From Desulfobacterales bacterium (GTDB lineage Bacteria > Desulfobacterota > Desulfobacteria > Desulfobacterales > UBA11574): 64,000 bases of DNA. The notes beneath the pieces were generated by a model. That model had not been told where the DNA came from. It saw only the letters and a list, made by a program, of their open reading frames with translations, and searched no databases. A program made the position numbers and the translations under genes. Where the stretch lies: NCBI GenBank assembly GCA_022340885.1, contig JAJDND010000020.1, positions 17,278 to 81,277 on the forward strand, written 5' to 3'. This document shows positions 8,716 through 18,730 of this stretch, piece by piece; position 1 is the stretch's first letter; every line of letters starts with the position of its first letter.

Positions 8716-9159
8716 ATTGATGACTTATGATTGTTGATTGAATGCGCCTCCGGCGGCGTTAGATTTGAGGAGCGCTTCGCTTTAGGCTTAAGGCAAAAAC
8801 TGTTATGCTGCATCGTCCCTTGGTCCTTGATTTCTGACCTCAGACTTCCGTTCTCTGGTCTTTGTTTGTCCATCGTCCTGGCGCAGCAATCATCCATCGT
8901 CCTATCGAAGCGGTCGTCCCTCGTCCTTCACGCCTCCAACCTCGAGGGAACGGCGTTCCCGGTCCTCCAACGGCCGAAGTCCTTTTCCTCTTTCCTCATT
9001 TCTCATTTCTGTCACCTGTCGTCCGTCCTCTGCCCTCTATCGTCCATCGGTCTTTCGTCCTCTGTCGTCCGACTTCTGACTTTAAACACTGAACACTGCT
9101 TGCCTCGGCGAAGCTTCATAGAGCGAAGACGGGAACACTGAACATTGAACTCTAACAAA
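8716..9159. repeat. Composite repeat and low-complexity tract between nuoI and nuoJ
   Basis: About 440 bp without a gene, in the middle of the nuo operon. Left to right: GATTGTTGATTGAATGCGCC, GAGGAGCGCTTCGCTTTAGG, degenerate TCTGACTTCCG runs, a GGGAACG-G-CGTTCCC hairpin variant and CGGCCGAAG, more GTCCTCTGTCGTCC runs, then ACACTGAACACTG and a GAGCGAAGACGGGA block. The last two recur at 38,130-38,178. Confidence 0.8.
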
Positions 9160-9750
9160 TCACGGCATATTACTCTTGACATCCACCGGTGCCTTCTCCC
9201 GGGCATGGGTGCCTTTATCCCCCACCTGGGTAACGACCCCCGCATGTTTGTAAAAATTATATTCCTTGTCTTTTCCGCCGTGATCCACCAGCAGATCTTC
9301 CTTTTCATAAACCAGTGATAAAATATCTCTGTTGCAGGTTTCAAAATCGGGCGTCAATTGGATGGCCGATGTCGGACATGCCTCTTCACATAAACCGCAG
9401 TAAATGCACCGGCCGAAGTTTATGCGAAACCAGGCGGCAATGCGCCTGCCGTCTTTTTGTTCCGCCGATTGCATGGAGATACAGCTCACCGGACAGGCCG
9501 CCGAGCACAGGTAACAGGCAACACACCGTTCCCCGCCGTCCGGATCACGGGTCAGGATGATTCTGGCTCTAGATCGTTCCGGCAACGGTCGCTTGTATTC
9601 CGGGTATTCATGGGTAAAGGGCTTTCGAAAAAGGTGCCTGAAGGTCATGCCGAATCCTTCCGCCAGCGCTTTTAACGCATCCCATACCTCCGACCCGGCC
9701 CCTTTGCCCGGATCCTTTTCAATGTCATGCGGATTGTTATCATTTGTCAT
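9160..9750 (-). CDS. nuoI: NADH-quinone oxidoreductase subunit I (two 4Fe-4S clusters)
   Basis: Hydrophilic ferredoxin-like subunit carrying clusters N6a and N6b on the electron path to quinone. The two cluster motifs are [15 protein letters not shown] and [16 protein letters not shown] chose the ATG at 9,750 (196 residues) because AAGG lies eight bases upstream. An in-frame GTG at 9,786 would add 12 residues that look like leader sequence. The N-terminal helix region [18 protein letters not shown] is typical of the family. The C-terminal 30 residues are hydrophilic and variable. About 370 bp of AT-rich non-coding sequence separates it from nuoH. Confidence 0.96.
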   Translation of the reverse strand: MTNDNNPHDIEKDPGKGAGSEVWDALKALAEGFGMTFRHLFRKPFTHEYPEYKRPLPERSRARIILTRDPDGGERCVACYLCSAACPVSCISMQSAEQKDGRRIAAWFRINFGRCIYCGLCEEACPTSAIQLTPDFETCNRDILSLVYEKEDLLVDHGGKDKEYNFYKHAGVVTQVGDKGTHAREKAPVDVKSNMP

Positions 9751-9786
9751 AAATTTGCCTTGGGCTAAGTTTTTGACTGGGTTCAC

Positions 9787-10119
9787 CCTCTCTTGTTTCC
9801 AACTAAACCGAGCGTTTCAAATTTTTAAAATAACTAACTTGACAATATTTTTAAAGTATTCTGCCATTTTTAATTTCAATAATTTGAAACCTTACAGGAT
9901 TTCCAATTTCACCACACCTACCGCGTCAGACAACGTTCCGCATAGATGACTATAGCGAAACGGCATCTTCCTTGTATCTGCGGCAAACTTGAAAATCGCT
10001 CAATTTAGGTTCCAGATAGCCAGCTTTCATTATTGAAAATCCAAATATCAAATCCCAAATTACAAACAAATCTCAATGACTAAAATTCGAAATTCGAAAC
10101 AATAATTTGTTCTAAAAGG
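9787..10119. repeat. AT-rich low-complexity tract between nuoH and nuoI
   Basis: No gene. The part next to nuoH (10,030-10,110) is a degenerate AT-rich tract (CCAAATATCAAATCCC, AAAATTCGAAATTCGAAAC) of a different kind from the purine/pyrimidine tracts elsewhere. The part at 9,900-10,020 is unique sequence in which I recognise nothing. Confidence 0.6.
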
Positions 10120-11106
10120 CTAAATCAAAACAACGACTCCCGTGATCAAAATATTGACCAAGGCCGCCGGCACCAGTAATTTCCAGCCCAGGGCCATGAG
10201 TTGATCGTACCTCAGTCGCGGCAGGGTCCCGCGTATCCAGATCATAACCAGGGCCACCACCATGATTTTCAAAAAAAGCCACATTGGACCCGGCAGCCAT
10301 GGACCGCGCCAGCCGCCCAGAAAAAAGACCGCCACCAGCGCCCCCAACACCTGTATATGGACATACTCGCCCAGGAAAAAGAGGCCGAAACGCATCCCGC
10401 TGTATTCCGTGTGGAAACCGGCACCCAACTCATTCTCCGCCTCGGGGAGATCGAATGGAATCCGTTTGCTCTCGGCCATGGAGCTGATGAAAAAGATGAT
10501 AAAGGAAACCGGCTGGACAAGAATGAAAGGATATTTTGCCTGGGCCTGCACAATATCCACCAGACTGAAAGAACGTGCGAGCATAACGATGGGAATCAAA
10601 GACAGACCCAATGCGAGCTCATAACTGATCATCTGGGCGGCGCCCCGGATGCCGCCCAGCAGGGCAAATTTCGAATTGGAAGCCCAGCCGCCCAGAGCAA
10701 CACCGTAGACACCCAAGGAGGATAAGGCAAAAACATACAAGAGCCCCACATTGAGATCCGATATTACCGGCGGTATTTCCCGGCCCCAAACCTTGAACCC
10801 GGATCCAAAAGGAACCACGGCAAACATGAGAAGCGCCGTCACCGCAACAACAGCCGGCGCAATGAGGAAGATCGCCCGATCGGCTGCTTCCGGAACCGTA
10901 TCCTCCTTGGCGATCATCTTGATGGTATCAGCAATGGGCTGGAGCAGGCCGAATTTACCGGCCCGATTCGGGCCGTAACGCACCTGCAGCCGCGCCAGGA
11001 ACTTACGCTCCACCCATACCAGGTAGGCGGCGATAAACAGCAACAGGCCCAGCACCACGGCCAGCTTGACCACCAACAAAATGAAGCCGACAATCCAGGT
11101 CAACAT
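10120..11106 (-). CDS. nuoH: NADH-quinone oxidoreductase subunit H
   Basis: Membrane subunit forming much of the quinone-binding chamber of complex I; 328 residues with about eight helices. Family segments include ERKFLARLQVRYGPNRAGKFG near the N terminus, which lines the quinone entry, and the loop ESKRIPFDLPEAENELGAGF with its conserved acidic residues, followed by EYSGMRFGLFF. The start is set by a TGATG junction: the nuoG stop and the nuoH ATG at 11,104-11,106 share one base. A longer reading frame exists but would overlap nuoG by 73 bases with no support. Confidence 0.96.
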   Translation of the reverse strand: MLTWIVGFILLVVKLAVVLGLLLFIAAYLVWVERKFLARLQVRYGPNRAGKFGLLQPIADTIKMIAKEDTVPEAADRAIFLIAPAVVAVTALLMFAVVPFGSGFKVWGREIPPVISDLNVGLLYVFALSSLGVYGVALGGWASNSKFALLGGIRGAAQMISYELALGLSLIPIVMLARSFSLVDIVQAQAKYPFILVQPVSFIIFFISSMAESKRIPFDLPEAENELGAGFHTEYSGMRFGLFFLGEYVHIQVLGALVAVFFLGGWRGPWLPGPMWLFLKIMVVALVMIWIRGTLPRLRYDQLMALGWKLLVPAALVNILITGVVVLI

Positions 11107-13622
11107 CACGCGTTTCCATGGGGTTTGAGAATTTGGTTTTTGTTCAGTTCGATCTTCAATGCCTTCATATGCTGCCAATCGAGTCTGTGATGCCGGGGCA
11201 GCACGAGCGTGCCACGGGCCATGTTCCCGGCCGGGGATAATTTCACTTCGATGGTCCCCTCATCGGATCGAAGGGCCACCCGGTCACCGTGGGAAAATCC
11301 CAGACGGGCCGCATCTTTTTCCGACAGAAACAAGCAGGGGGCCTTTTCCACTTGTCCAAGAAACGGAGAGCGGACGGACAGTTCCTCGGTGCCGAAGGTC
11401 CAGTCCACGGTAATCAGTTCCAAATCGTCGTCCGATTCAACACCCGGATGGGATGCGTCGGACTGATCCTGTTCAACCCGGGCCCCGGCGCCTTGTCCGG
11501 CATCGATCCGGATGCCGGCGTCCGGAAACGGACCCTTCGACAAAAGACCCGAAAACATGGAATGGGCATCAACCAGCCATTGCATCAGTTCAAAGCGGAT
11601 TTCTTTATCCAAAGAACCGGATGCTCCCCGTTCGAGTTCCGTGAGCACCCGCCAGGCAGGTTTGGCATCATGACCGGGAATATCTTTGCTGAAAGTTCGG
11701 GGCGGATGACTGCCGGCGCCGGTTTGAATGATGGGACGGCCGCCTTGAAAAGCAACGGGTACTTTTTGCGCCCTTCCCTCCTGATTGATGAAGAAGCCGC
11801 CGGCTTCATACAGGGTCTCGGTCGGCAAAAAAACATCGGCAGTCTTTGCACTTCGGGAGTCCAAATAATCCAGCACAACGAGCATATCAAGCCCCTGGAG
11901 GGCTGCTTCCAATCGAATTCGATCCGGAAAACTAAAAAAGGGATCGAATTCAACCAGCACCAGGGCCCGGATTTCATAGGTTTCGATTTGGGTGAGGATT
12001 TTTTCGAAAACCGTATCGCTGTCCGAGAGCATGGCAGCACCGAATGTATTGGCACCGGGAAACAGGTAGAACAAGCCGGCCGTCTTTTTCATGGATCTGA
12101 GGCGGCGGGCCAAATCCGAGGCCAGGGACGGGACGGCGTTGGTCACGATGTCCGTGCCGCATACAATTATGGGCCGCGAGCTTTGGAAAAGGTCTTTGGT
12201 CAATGCCGCCGACTGATCCGTATGCCATAAGTCATGAAGATTTTCAGGTGCGGCGCCCTTGGAATGTTCAGGGGTCGCGGCCCCCGGCATGTCAGGCGTA
12301 TCCGGTCCGGACAGGGTTTTCAGCAAATATGCCAGCCAATGTCCCATGGCGCCGGGTGCCATTGGAAAATGGACAAAATCAAAGGGCAAATCCACGGGCC
12401 GGGGATCCACAAGGACAACTTTGGCTCCCTTTCTTCGGGCCTGTCGCATGGCCATGGCAAGCATCGGCGCTTCATTGACGGGATCTGCGCCTAAAGCCAA
12501 TATATAATCAGCGTTTTCCAGCTCGCCAAGGGAAACGGCAAGATCGGAATCGATTGCGGCGGCTGCGTTTTTAACCTTCACATGTATATTGGCATCCATC
12601 CCGTATGCGGGGTCTTGCCAGCGCATTGTCCGGCAGAGGCGCTTTACCGCCGTCAGCGTTTCCAGGCTGCTCCTCGCAGCGACCGAGCAGGCAACGGCTT
12701 TTGGACCGAAAGTGTCGCTGATGCGCGCCAGTTCATCACAAACGGCCTTGAGAGACGTTTCCCAGGAAGCCTCTTTTCCATGGATGAGCGGCTGCCTTGG
12801 GCGATCATCCTGCCCGGCATAATAAAACCCGTACCGGCCCCGATCGCAGATAAAATACCCGTTGACGGCTTCGTTCAACCTCGCTTCCTGCCTGACGATT
12901 TGGCGGTACCGTGCACTGACCACGGTACGGCATCCCAAAGAGCAGTTGATGCAAACGGATGGGCTTCGCTCATAGTCCCACCGCCGTCCTGAAAACCGCG
13001 ACGGCTTGTCCGTGTAAACGCCGGTGGGGCAGATATCTGTAAGATTTCCGGCAAAGGGGCTTTGAAGCGACCCCTCTTTTTGCCGGCCGAAATAAACGCG
13101 GCTGCCGATTTGCATGACGCCCAGATCGCGGTAACCGGCGAATTCCTGATAGAACCTGGAACACCGGTAGCACTGGATGCAGCGGTTCATCTCATGCTGG
13201 ATCAGCGGCCCCAGATACTGGTCCCGATAAGTGCGTTTTTCCCCCTGAAACCGCCGGATCCCATGGCCGCCGGAAACGGTCAGATCCTGGAGCAAACAAT
13301 GCCCGCCTTCGTCACATACCGGACAATCATGGGGATGGTTCAGCATCAGCCATTCGATAACGTATCTGCGGAAATCGACGGCCTGTTCATCCGTCGTCGA
13401 TACCACCATCCCATCCTGGGCGTCGATCATGCAGCTCATCTGCACCCCTTTAAAGGGACCCTGTAAAAATTTTACCGCACATACCCGGCAGGCCCCCACG
13501 GACCCCAGGGCCGGATGATAGCAAAATCGCGGAATCACGATGCCCAGCCTTTCGGCGGCCTCGATCACCTTGGTCCCTTCGGGAACCTCGATTTCCTGTT
13601 CGTCGATAATCAGATTCGGCAT
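11106..13622 (-). CDS. nuoG: NADH-quinone oxidoreductase subunit G
   Basis: Large Fe-S subunit of the NADH-oxidising arm; 838 residues. The N-terminal 2Fe-2S domain has CYHPALGSVGACRVC. The next cluster motif is HPHDCPVCDEGGHC. Then come CIQCYRC and the ligand set CINCSLGC with a later cysteine in FICDRGRYG, which corresponds to the extra N7 cluster of the E. coli-type protein. The remainder is a molybdopterin-oxidoreductase-like domain that carries no cofactor in complex I. The ATG has AAGGG upstream. A 325 bp repeat tract separates it from nuoF. Confidence 0.96.
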   Translation of the reverse strand: MPNLIIDEQEIEVPEGTKVIEAAERLGIVIPRFCYHPALGSVGACRVCAVKFLQGPFKGVQMSCMIDAQDGMVVSTTDEQAVDFRRYVIEWLMLNHPHDCPVCDEGGHCLLQDLTVSGGHGIRRFQGEKRTYRDQYLGPLIQHEMNRCIQCYRCSRFYQEFAGYRDLGVMQIGSRVYFGRQKEGSLQSPFAGNLTDICPTGVYTDKPSRFSGRRWDYERSPSVCINCSLGCRTVVSARYRQIVRQEARLNEAVNGYFICDRGRYGFYYAGQDDRPRQPLIHGKEASWETSLKAVCDELARISDTFGPKAVACSVAARSSLETLTAVKRLCRTMRWQDPAYGMDANIHVKVKNAAAAIDSDLAVSLGELENADYILALGADPVNEAPMLAMAMRQARRKGAKVVLVDPRPVDLPFDFVHFPMAPGAMGHWLAYLLKTLSGPDTPDMPGAATPEHSKGAAPENLHDLWHTDQSAALTKDLFQSSRPIIVCGTDIVTNAVPSLASDLARRLRSMKKTAGLFYLFPGANTFGAAMLSDSDTVFEKILTQIETYEIRALVLVEFDPFFSFPDRIRLEAALQGLDMLVVLDYLDSRSAKTADVFLPTETLYEAGGFFINQEGRAQKVPVAFQGGRPIIQTGAGSHPPRTFSKDIPGHDAKPAWRVLTELERGASGSLDKEIRFELMQWLVDAHSMFSGLLSKGPFPDAGIRIDAGQGAGARVEQDQSDASHPGVESDDDLELITVDWTFGTEELSVRSPFLGQVEKAPCLFLSEKDAARLGFSHGDRVALRSDEGTIEVKLSPAGNMARGTLVLPRHHRLDWQHMKALKIELNKNQILKPHGNA

Positions 13623-13947
13623 GAAAATCCCTTTATAATCGATGGAAGAGGGACGATCGCTTCGCTATGAAGATGGAAGAATGAAAGGCGGATAACGGAC
13701 GACAGAACGTTAGAAGTTTAGAAGATCAGAAGGTTGGTTTTTTTCTCAACTTCCCAACTTCTTACCTTCTTATCTTCTGTCCTTCCGACTTCCGATCTTC
13801 GACTTCCGGTCCTTTTGCCTCCAACCTCAAGGGAACGATGTTCCCGGTCCTTCATCGGTCGAAGGCCATTCCTCTTTCCTAATTTCTTATCTTCTTACCT
13901 TCTGATTTCCTGAACTCTGAACACTGAAAGCTGAACACTGTATGTAC
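13623..13947. repeat. Purine-to-pyrimidine low-complexity tract between nuoF and nuoG
   Basis: No gene. On the plus strand 13,640-13,733 is purine-rich (GAAGATGGAAGAATG, GACGGACGACAGA, TTAGAAGTTTAGAAG); after a T-run it switches to pyrimidine-rich (CTTACCTTCTTATCTTC, TTCCGACTTCCG). The halves could pair as a long imperfect hairpin. It also carries the GGGAACGATGTTCCC hairpin, GGTCGAAGGCC and the GAACACTG block next to the nuoF stop. Confidence 0.8.
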
Positions 13948-15213
13948 CTACTTAAACGGACATCTCTTCTCCCGTATGTGTGCCTCCACTTCATCTTTGA
14001 AATAGGCCAGAAGGCTCTCTATGGGTGCAATCCCTCCTGGAGCAAAAGCACAGTATGCATTCCATAGATGATGGCACATCTGCTTGATGGTCGAAACATA
14101 TTCTTCCTGACCTTGTCCGCTTTCGATGCGCCAAAGCAGATCGCGAAGATATGGGAAACCTTCCCGGCAGGGTGTACACCAACCGCACGACTCCCGGGCG
14201 AAAAACTCAGTCAGATTCAACGTGGCGGCAACCAGGCAGGTCTTGTGATCAAAAACCATGATCGCACCGGTTCCCAGCCGGTGTCCGGCTTTTTTCAATG
14301 TTTCGAAATCCATCTCGATATCATAAAACTCAGGCGTTAAAAACGCCGTTGAAGCCCCGCCGGGCAGGCAGGCTTTGAATTGCGCCCCTTCCCGCATGCC
14401 GCCGGCATGGGTCTCGATAATGTCGCTCAAACGGATTCCCATGGGAAGTTCATAGCATCCCGGCCGGTTGACCTTGCCGCTGACACAGAAAATTTTAGTA
14501 CCGGCGCCGGTTTCGGTCAGGGCCAGGTTCCGGAACCACTCGGCGCCGTTGCGGATAATGTGCGGTATACAGACCAGGGTCTCCACGTTTTGAATCACGG
14601 TGGGCTGGCCCCAGAGTCCTTTTTCCGTGGCATACGGAGGGGGTTGCTTGGGGTTCGGCCGTTTGCCTTCAAGGGCCTTGAGCTGCGCGGTCACCTCTCC
14701 GCAGATGTACCGCCCCCCGCTTCGATGCACCACGATATCGAAGTCATAACCGCTGTCTAAAATATTTTTTCCCAGGTAGCCCGCTGCTTTGGCGATCTCG
14801 ATCTCCCGGTCGAGTATCCGGGCGGCGCTCTCGTACTCGGGCCGGATAAAGATGATCCCTTTTTCCGCCCGTGCCGAATATCCTTCGATAATCATCCCCT
14901 CGATGAGCATATGGGGATCCGCATGGATCAGTACGCGGTCCTTGAACGTCCCCGGCTCCATTTCGTCGGCATTGCACACGAGATATCTCGGAAAAGGCGC
15001 ATCATCAGCCACGGTCATTACTTTTCGCCCTGCGGGAAACGCGGCGCCGCCCCGGCCGAGGAGATTCGCATCCAGCATCAATTTCCGGACATCCTTGTAG
15101 GAAAAGTTCTTCAAAACATTCGCCATCGCCTCATAGCCGCCGTTTTCCCGGTATTCTTCCATGGAAGCGATCCGGTCCGGTTTTCGATTTTTAAAAAGGA
15201 CTTGAGGATACAT
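13948..15213 (-). CDS. nuoF: NADH-quinone oxidoreductase subunit F (NADH/FMN site)
   Basis: Oxidises NADH through FMN and passes electrons to a 4Fe-4S cluster; 421 residues. The NAD-binding glycine loop is GRGGAAFPAGRK, the FMN-binding stretch is CNADEMEPGTFKDR, and the cluster ligands are in ESCGWCTPC plus a later cysteine in YCAFAPGG. The usual ICGEETAL motif reads ICGEVTAQL, a small deviation near the flavin site. Its ATG follows the nuoE TAA with no bases between, so translation is probably coupled. Confidence 0.96.
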   Translation of the reverse strand: MYPQVLFKNRKPDRIASMEEYRENGGYEAMANVLKNFSYKDVRKLMLDANLLGRGGAAFPAGRKVMTVADDAPFPRYLVCNADEMEPGTFKDRVLIHADPHMLIEGMIIEGYSARAEKGIIFIRPEYESAARILDREIEIAKAAGYLGKNILDSGYDFDIVVHRSGGRYICGEVTAQLKALEGKRPNPKQPPPYATEKGLWGQPTVIQNVETLVCIPHIIRNGAEWFRNLALTETGAGTKIFCVSGKVNRPGCYELPMGIRLSDIIETHAGGMREGAQFKACLPGGASTAFLTPEFYDIEMDFETLKKAGHRLGTGAIMVFDHKTCLVAATLNLTEFFARESCGWCTPCREGFPYLRDLLWRIESGQGQEEYVSTIKQMCHHLWNAYCAFAPGGIAPIESLLAYFKDEVEAHIREKRCPFK

Positions 15214-15690
15214 TTACCCGGCCTCTGTTCTCAATTTTTCCAGAATATCGTCGAGCTTTTCAGGTGTCATCGGACCGTATACGTTGCGGTTGATGAGTAT
15301 GGCCGGAGACCGGTCGCAATAGCCGATGCAGCATACGGGCAACAGGGTGAACAACCCGTCCGCAGTGGTTTCCCCCATTTTGATCCCGAGCTTTGCGCAG
15401 AGATGGTCTTGAACCGATTCATATCCGTCCATCCAGCAAACAACGCTGTCGCACACATGAATGACGTATTTTCCCACGGGTTCACGATAGATAAAGGTAT
15501 AGAACGTGGCGAGTTCTTCCACTTCAAGGGGCGTCAAATCCAGCAAAGACGCCGCCGCTTCCAGGGCTTCGTCACTCAGGTAGCCGTAATGATCCTGAAG
15601 ATCGAGCATGACATCCACCACCAGCTCCCGGGGATGCTCGGCGGATGATATCTTCTCTTGAAGCGATGCGTTTAATGCTTCCGGCAGCAT
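15214..15690 (-). CDS. nuoE: NADH-quinone oxidoreductase subunit E (2Fe-2S)
   Basis: Thioredoxin-fold 2Fe-2S subunit of the NADH-oxidising arm; 158 residues. Cluster ligands are in HVCDSVVC and, about 40 residues on, in CCIGYCD. The helical N-terminal half, with LTPLEVEELATFYTFI, is standard for the family. AGAAGG lies upstream of the ATG, directly after a hairpin (15,711-15,748) that separates this gene from nuoBCD. It abuts nuoF. Confidence 0.96.
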   Translation of the reverse strand: MLPEALNASLQEKISSAEHPRELVVDVMLDLQDHYGYLSDEALEAAASLLDLTPLEVEELATFYTFIYREPVGKYVIHVCDSVVCWMDGYESVQDHLCAKLGIKMGETTADGLFTLLPVCCIGYCDRSPAILINRNVYGPMTPEKLDDILEKLRTEAG

Positions 15691-15710
15691 TTAAAAAAAT
15701 CCTTCTCATT

Positions 15711-15748
15711 ATTTGAATTCCCCGCTGTCTGCTGGGGTGAATTCAAAT
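15711..15748. repeat. Hairpin directly behind the nuoBCD stop
   Basis: ATTTGAATTCCCC and GGGGTGAATTCAAAT form an inverted repeat around a short loop. On the coding strand it begins at the base after the nuoBCD TAA and ends just before the nuoE ribosome-binding site. It shares CCCCGC and GAATTCAAATTTAA with the end of the REP-like element at 36,911-37,014, so it is probably a short form of that family. It could attenuate or stabilise the transcript. Confidence 0.7.
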
Positions 15749-18133
15749 TTAACGATCGATATCCGGTAAAATAAAATCAACGGAACCGATGATGGCGATC
15801 AAATCGGATATGGACCAGCCCAGCGCCATCAACGGCATCGCCTGCACATTGGCAAAACCGGGGGCCCGTATCCGCATGCGATATGCATATCCCAGCCCGT
15901 CGCTGACCACATAGTATCCCTGTTCTCCCCGCGGAATCTCGCAGGACGCATACGCCTCTCCCTTGGGGATTTTAGGACCCCGGGTCACATTGACAAAGTG
16001 ATGAATCAAACTTTCGATATCTTCGAGCATGTCTTTTCTTTTGGGAGTCACATAGCGATAATCATCGGTAATATAGCGTCCCGCCGGCATGTTTTCCGCA
16101 GCCTGTTTAATGATATTCACGCTTTGGCGCATCTCCTCGACCCGAACCAGGTACCGTGCGTAACAATCCCCGTCCTTAGCGGTGGGAATATCGAACTCGA
16201 AGGACTCGTAGCCGGAATACGGAAACTTTTTCCGCAGATCCCATGCCAGACCGCAGGCGCGTAAGTTGGGACCGCTGACCCCCCAATCCATGGCATCGTC
16301 CAAAGAAATCCGGCCGACGCCCCGGGTCCTGGCCCTGAAAATGGCGTTTTTGGTAATGAGCGACTCATACTCCTTGAGGCGGGAAGGAAAAATATCGACA
16401 AATGCATCCACGGCTGATTTCCATCCCTCGGGAAGATCGGCGGCAACACCGCCCAAACGAAACCAGGAAGGATGCAGCCGGCCGCCGGTGATCAGTTCGA
16501 CGATGTCGAGAATCATTTCCCGTTCCCGGAAGGTATAGAAAGTGGGCGTCATGGCGCCCACGTCATGGGCAAATGTACCGAAATAGACCAAATGATTGCT
16601 CAACCGGAAAAGCTCGCTCAACATCACACGGATGTACTGGGCCCGGTCTGGCACCTTGATGCCGGTCAGGGTCTCGACGGCCATAACATACGGCAGATTA
16701 TTGGCTGCGCCGGCCAGGTAGTCCACACGATCCGTGTAGGGAATGAACTGCTGCCAGTTCTGGCGTTCGCCGATCTTCTCGGCAGCCCGGTGATGATAGC
16801 CGATATCCATATCCATATCGACGATTTCTTCGCCCCGCAAGGCAACGATGAAACGGATCAGGCCATGGGTGCTCACGTGGTGCGGTCCGATGTTCAGCAC
16901 CATTTCTTCTTCCGTGTCCGATCTTCTTACATAAACACCGCCGTCCAGGGGCTGGCGTTTTTCCGCGTCACCCCGGGTATAGGGGGCCATTTCCGTAGCT
17001 CTGCCGGGGTGCGTTTTCCGAAGGGGATGTCCTTCCCAGTCGTGGGGCATGAGAATCCGTCGAAGGTTTTCATGACCGTCGAAACGGATGCCGAACATGT
17101 CAAAAACTTCCCGCTCATACCACCCGGCAGACGGCCAGATGTCGGTGATGCTGTGGGTGACCGGATCGTCACCCCACAGGGGTACTTTCAAACGCAGCCG
17201 GCATGCCGGTTCAAAGGACATCAGGCTGTAAACCATCGAGTAATCGGGATAGCTTTGGCCCTCCCTGCGAGCGGATTCGTCGATGGCCGTCAAATCTTCA
17301 AGGCGCCGGAACCGGGGCGTTGCTTCGGTTTTGAGAAAACGAAGCAATGCCTTCAGCCCGTCTTCTTTGACGTGAAACGTCGGCATATCCGAGGTTTTCG
17401 GAACCTGCTCGATGACGCCCCCGAATCGCGCCTTGAGAATATCTGCCAGGCCTTTGTCCGTTTCGCTGAGTTCAATCCGGGCGGCCGGCGGTGTCCACAT
17501 GAGATCGGTGCGGCTTTCAAAAAACTCAGGGGGCGTCGATGACGCCCCTCGAATTGCGGTCCCCGCCATTCCCGGGCCCCTGGGGTCACGGGATTTGGTT
17601 CGTCCGTCCACGAGAACCGGCACCTGGGACCCCTGGGTGCCGTCGGTAAAATGCAGGATGGAACGGGTGGGTCGTTCCGAGAGGATCTTGTTTTGTAATA
17701 GAACCAGTCCCTGGAGAATCGCCTCCGGCCGCGGGGGGCATCCCGGAATGTAAACATCGACCGGCAGAATCTGGTTGACGCCCTGAACCACGCTGTAGGC
17801 ATCATACATGCCGCCGGTATTGGAGCAGGATCCCATGGACATGACCCATTTGGGCTCCGCCATCTGTTCGTAGAGTCTCAGCACTACCGGGGCGATCTTT
17901 TTGAACACGGTTCCGGAGATGATCAAAAGATCGGCCTGTCTGGGTGAAGGCCGCAACACTTCGGCGCCAAAACGGGCGATATCGTAGCGGGGAGTGAACA
18001 CTGCCGCTTCTTCGACAAAACAGCATGAAAGTCCGAAAAACATCGGCCACAGGCTCATCGAACGGGCCCAGTTGATGAACGGATCGAGGTATTTTTCGAG
18101 GCGGTTTAATCTCTTGTTCGCGTCGGTCCCCAA
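15749..18133 (-). CDS. nuoBCD: Fused NADH-quinone oxidoreductase subunits B, C and D
   Basis: Single 794-residue protein joining three subunits of the quinone-reducing arm. NuoB (about 1-155) has the tandem cysteines C37-C38 in [10 protein letters not shown]103 in MGSCSNTGG and C132 in PGCPPRPEA, the ligands of cluster N2. A linker of about 65 residues follows. NuoC (about 220-375) includes [13 protein letters not shown] and [12 protein letters not shown]. NuoD (about 405-794) includes [11 protein letters not shown] and DIGYHHR. The start is TTG at 18,133, supported by GGGAGG six bases upstream and overlapping the end of nuoA by 28 bases. C-D fusions are common (E. coli); B-C-D fusions are rarer but known in Deltaproteobacteria. 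Confidence 0.95.
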   Translation of the reverse strand: MGTDANKRLNRLEKYLDPFINWARSMSLWPMFFGLSCCFVEEAAVFTPRYDIARFGAEVLRPSPRQADLLIISGTVFKKIAPVVLRLYEQMAEPKWVMSMGSCSNTGGMYDAYSVVQGVNQILPVDVYIPGCPPRPEAILQGLVLLQNKILSERPTRSILHFTDGTQGSQVPVLVDGRTKSRDPRGPGMAGTAIRGASSTPPEFFESRTDLMWTPPAARIELSETDKGLADILKARFGGVIEQVPKTSDMPTFHVKEDGLKALLRFLKTEATPRFRRLEDLTAIDESARREGQSYPDYSMVYSLMSFEPACRLRLKVPLWGDDPVTHSITDIWPSAGWYEREVFDMFGIRFDGHENLRRILMPHDWEGHPLRKTHPGRATEMAPYTRGDAEKRQPLDGGVYVRRSDTEEEMVLNIGPHHVSTHGLIRFIVALRGEEIVDMDMDIGYHHRAAEKIGERQNWQQFIPYTDRVDYLAGAANNLPYVMAVETLTGIKVPDRAQYIRVMLSELFRLSNHLVYFGTFAHDVGAMTPTFYTFREREMILDIVELITGGRLHPSWFRLGGVAADLPEGWKSAVDAFVDIFPSRLKEYESLITKNAIFRARTRGVGRISLDDAMDWGVSGPNLRACGLAWDLRKKFPYSGYESFEFDIPTAKDGDCYARYLVRVEEMRQSVNIIKQAAENMPAGRYITDDYRYVTPKRKDMLEDIESLIHHFVNVTRGPKIPKGEAYASCEIPRGEQGYYVVSDGLGYAYRMRIRAPGFANVQAMPLMALGWSISDLIAIIGSVDFILPDIDR

Positions 18134-18516
18134 TCAAGTCCTCCCTTTTGCCAGATGTAAACAAGGCCTATGAGCAGCATAATGATGAAAAAAGAGATTT
18201 GCAGCCATCCCGGCCAACCGAGCCCTTTGCAGGAGATGCCCCAGGAGAAAATAAAGGCGCCCTCCACGTCAAAGATGAGAAAAAAGACCGCGACGAGAAA
18301 AAAAGGGATGGGGTAATGAAGACGGGCGGTACCTGTTGGAATGATCCCGCTTTCATAAGGTCTTGATTTTTCGGGGTTGCTTTTCTTTTCCCCGAGCCAT
18401 GAAGCGATAAAAAAAAGAGCGGCTACCAGTATGAGAATCAATATTCCATAGATAACCAGGCTGAAAACAGCCGGTTCCCAGGGAGATAACGTTCCGGCAA
18501 TCGCAACAGGATGCAT
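18106..18516 (-). CDS. nuoA: NADH-quinone oxidoreductase subunit A
   Basis: Three-helix membrane subunit next to the quinone site; first gene of the operon. I chose the ATG at 18,516 (136 residues) because GGAG lies five bases upstream; the frame is open back to an ATG at 18,564 with no ribosome-binding site. Family marks are the polar loop with RPYESGI and the acidic [14 protein letters not shown]. The C terminus runs 28 bases into nuoBCD. A promoter about 100-130 bp upstream is described separately. Confidence 0.94.
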   Translation of the reverse strand: MHPVAIAGTLSPWEPAVFSLVIYGILILILVAALFFIASWLGEKKSNPEKSRPYESGIIPTGTARLHYPIPFFLVAVFFLIFDVEGAFIFSWGISCKGLGWPGWLQISFFIIMLLIGLVYIWQKGGLDWGPTRTRD

Positions 18517-18616
18517 AGGTTCTCCGCCAAACGATGTGTGTCGAGGCCTTTGAAAACCGTTCATTTTTGACCCAAAAACAGAGGGTTCGATCGAGTATGG
18601 ATCAATCTATCAATTC

Positions 18617-18646
18617 ATCTTAAACAATCGAGTCCTCGATTGTCAA
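18617..18646 (-). promoter_or_regulatory. nuo operon promoter with palindromic operator
   Basis: On the minus strand: consensus -35 TTGACA (18,641-18,646), a 17 bp spacer and -10 TTAAGA, or TAAGAT with 18 bp (18,617-18,623). The spacer and its edges hold a perfect inverted repeat ACAATCGAG-N2-CTCGATTGT (18,624-18,643). A factor bound there would cover the core promoter, so a repressor is likely. The predicted transcript start is about 95 bases upstream of nuoA. The regulator is unknown. Confidence 0.7.
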
Positions 18647-18730
18647 GTAGTGAAACAGCCAGATACGCAGACGTCCGCGTGAAAGGGGTAAGCGCATCTC
18701 CTGAATACGGACGAGCCGAATGCAATACAT

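Noticed and set aside
8716-9159. Possible CRISPR-like array in the repeat tract
   Set aside because: The repeated words are degenerate, vary in length and have no regular spacers; no cas genes in the window.
9750-9786. GTG at 9,786 as start of nuoI
   Set aside because: The ATG at 9,750 has a better-spaced ribosome-binding site and gives the usual N terminus.
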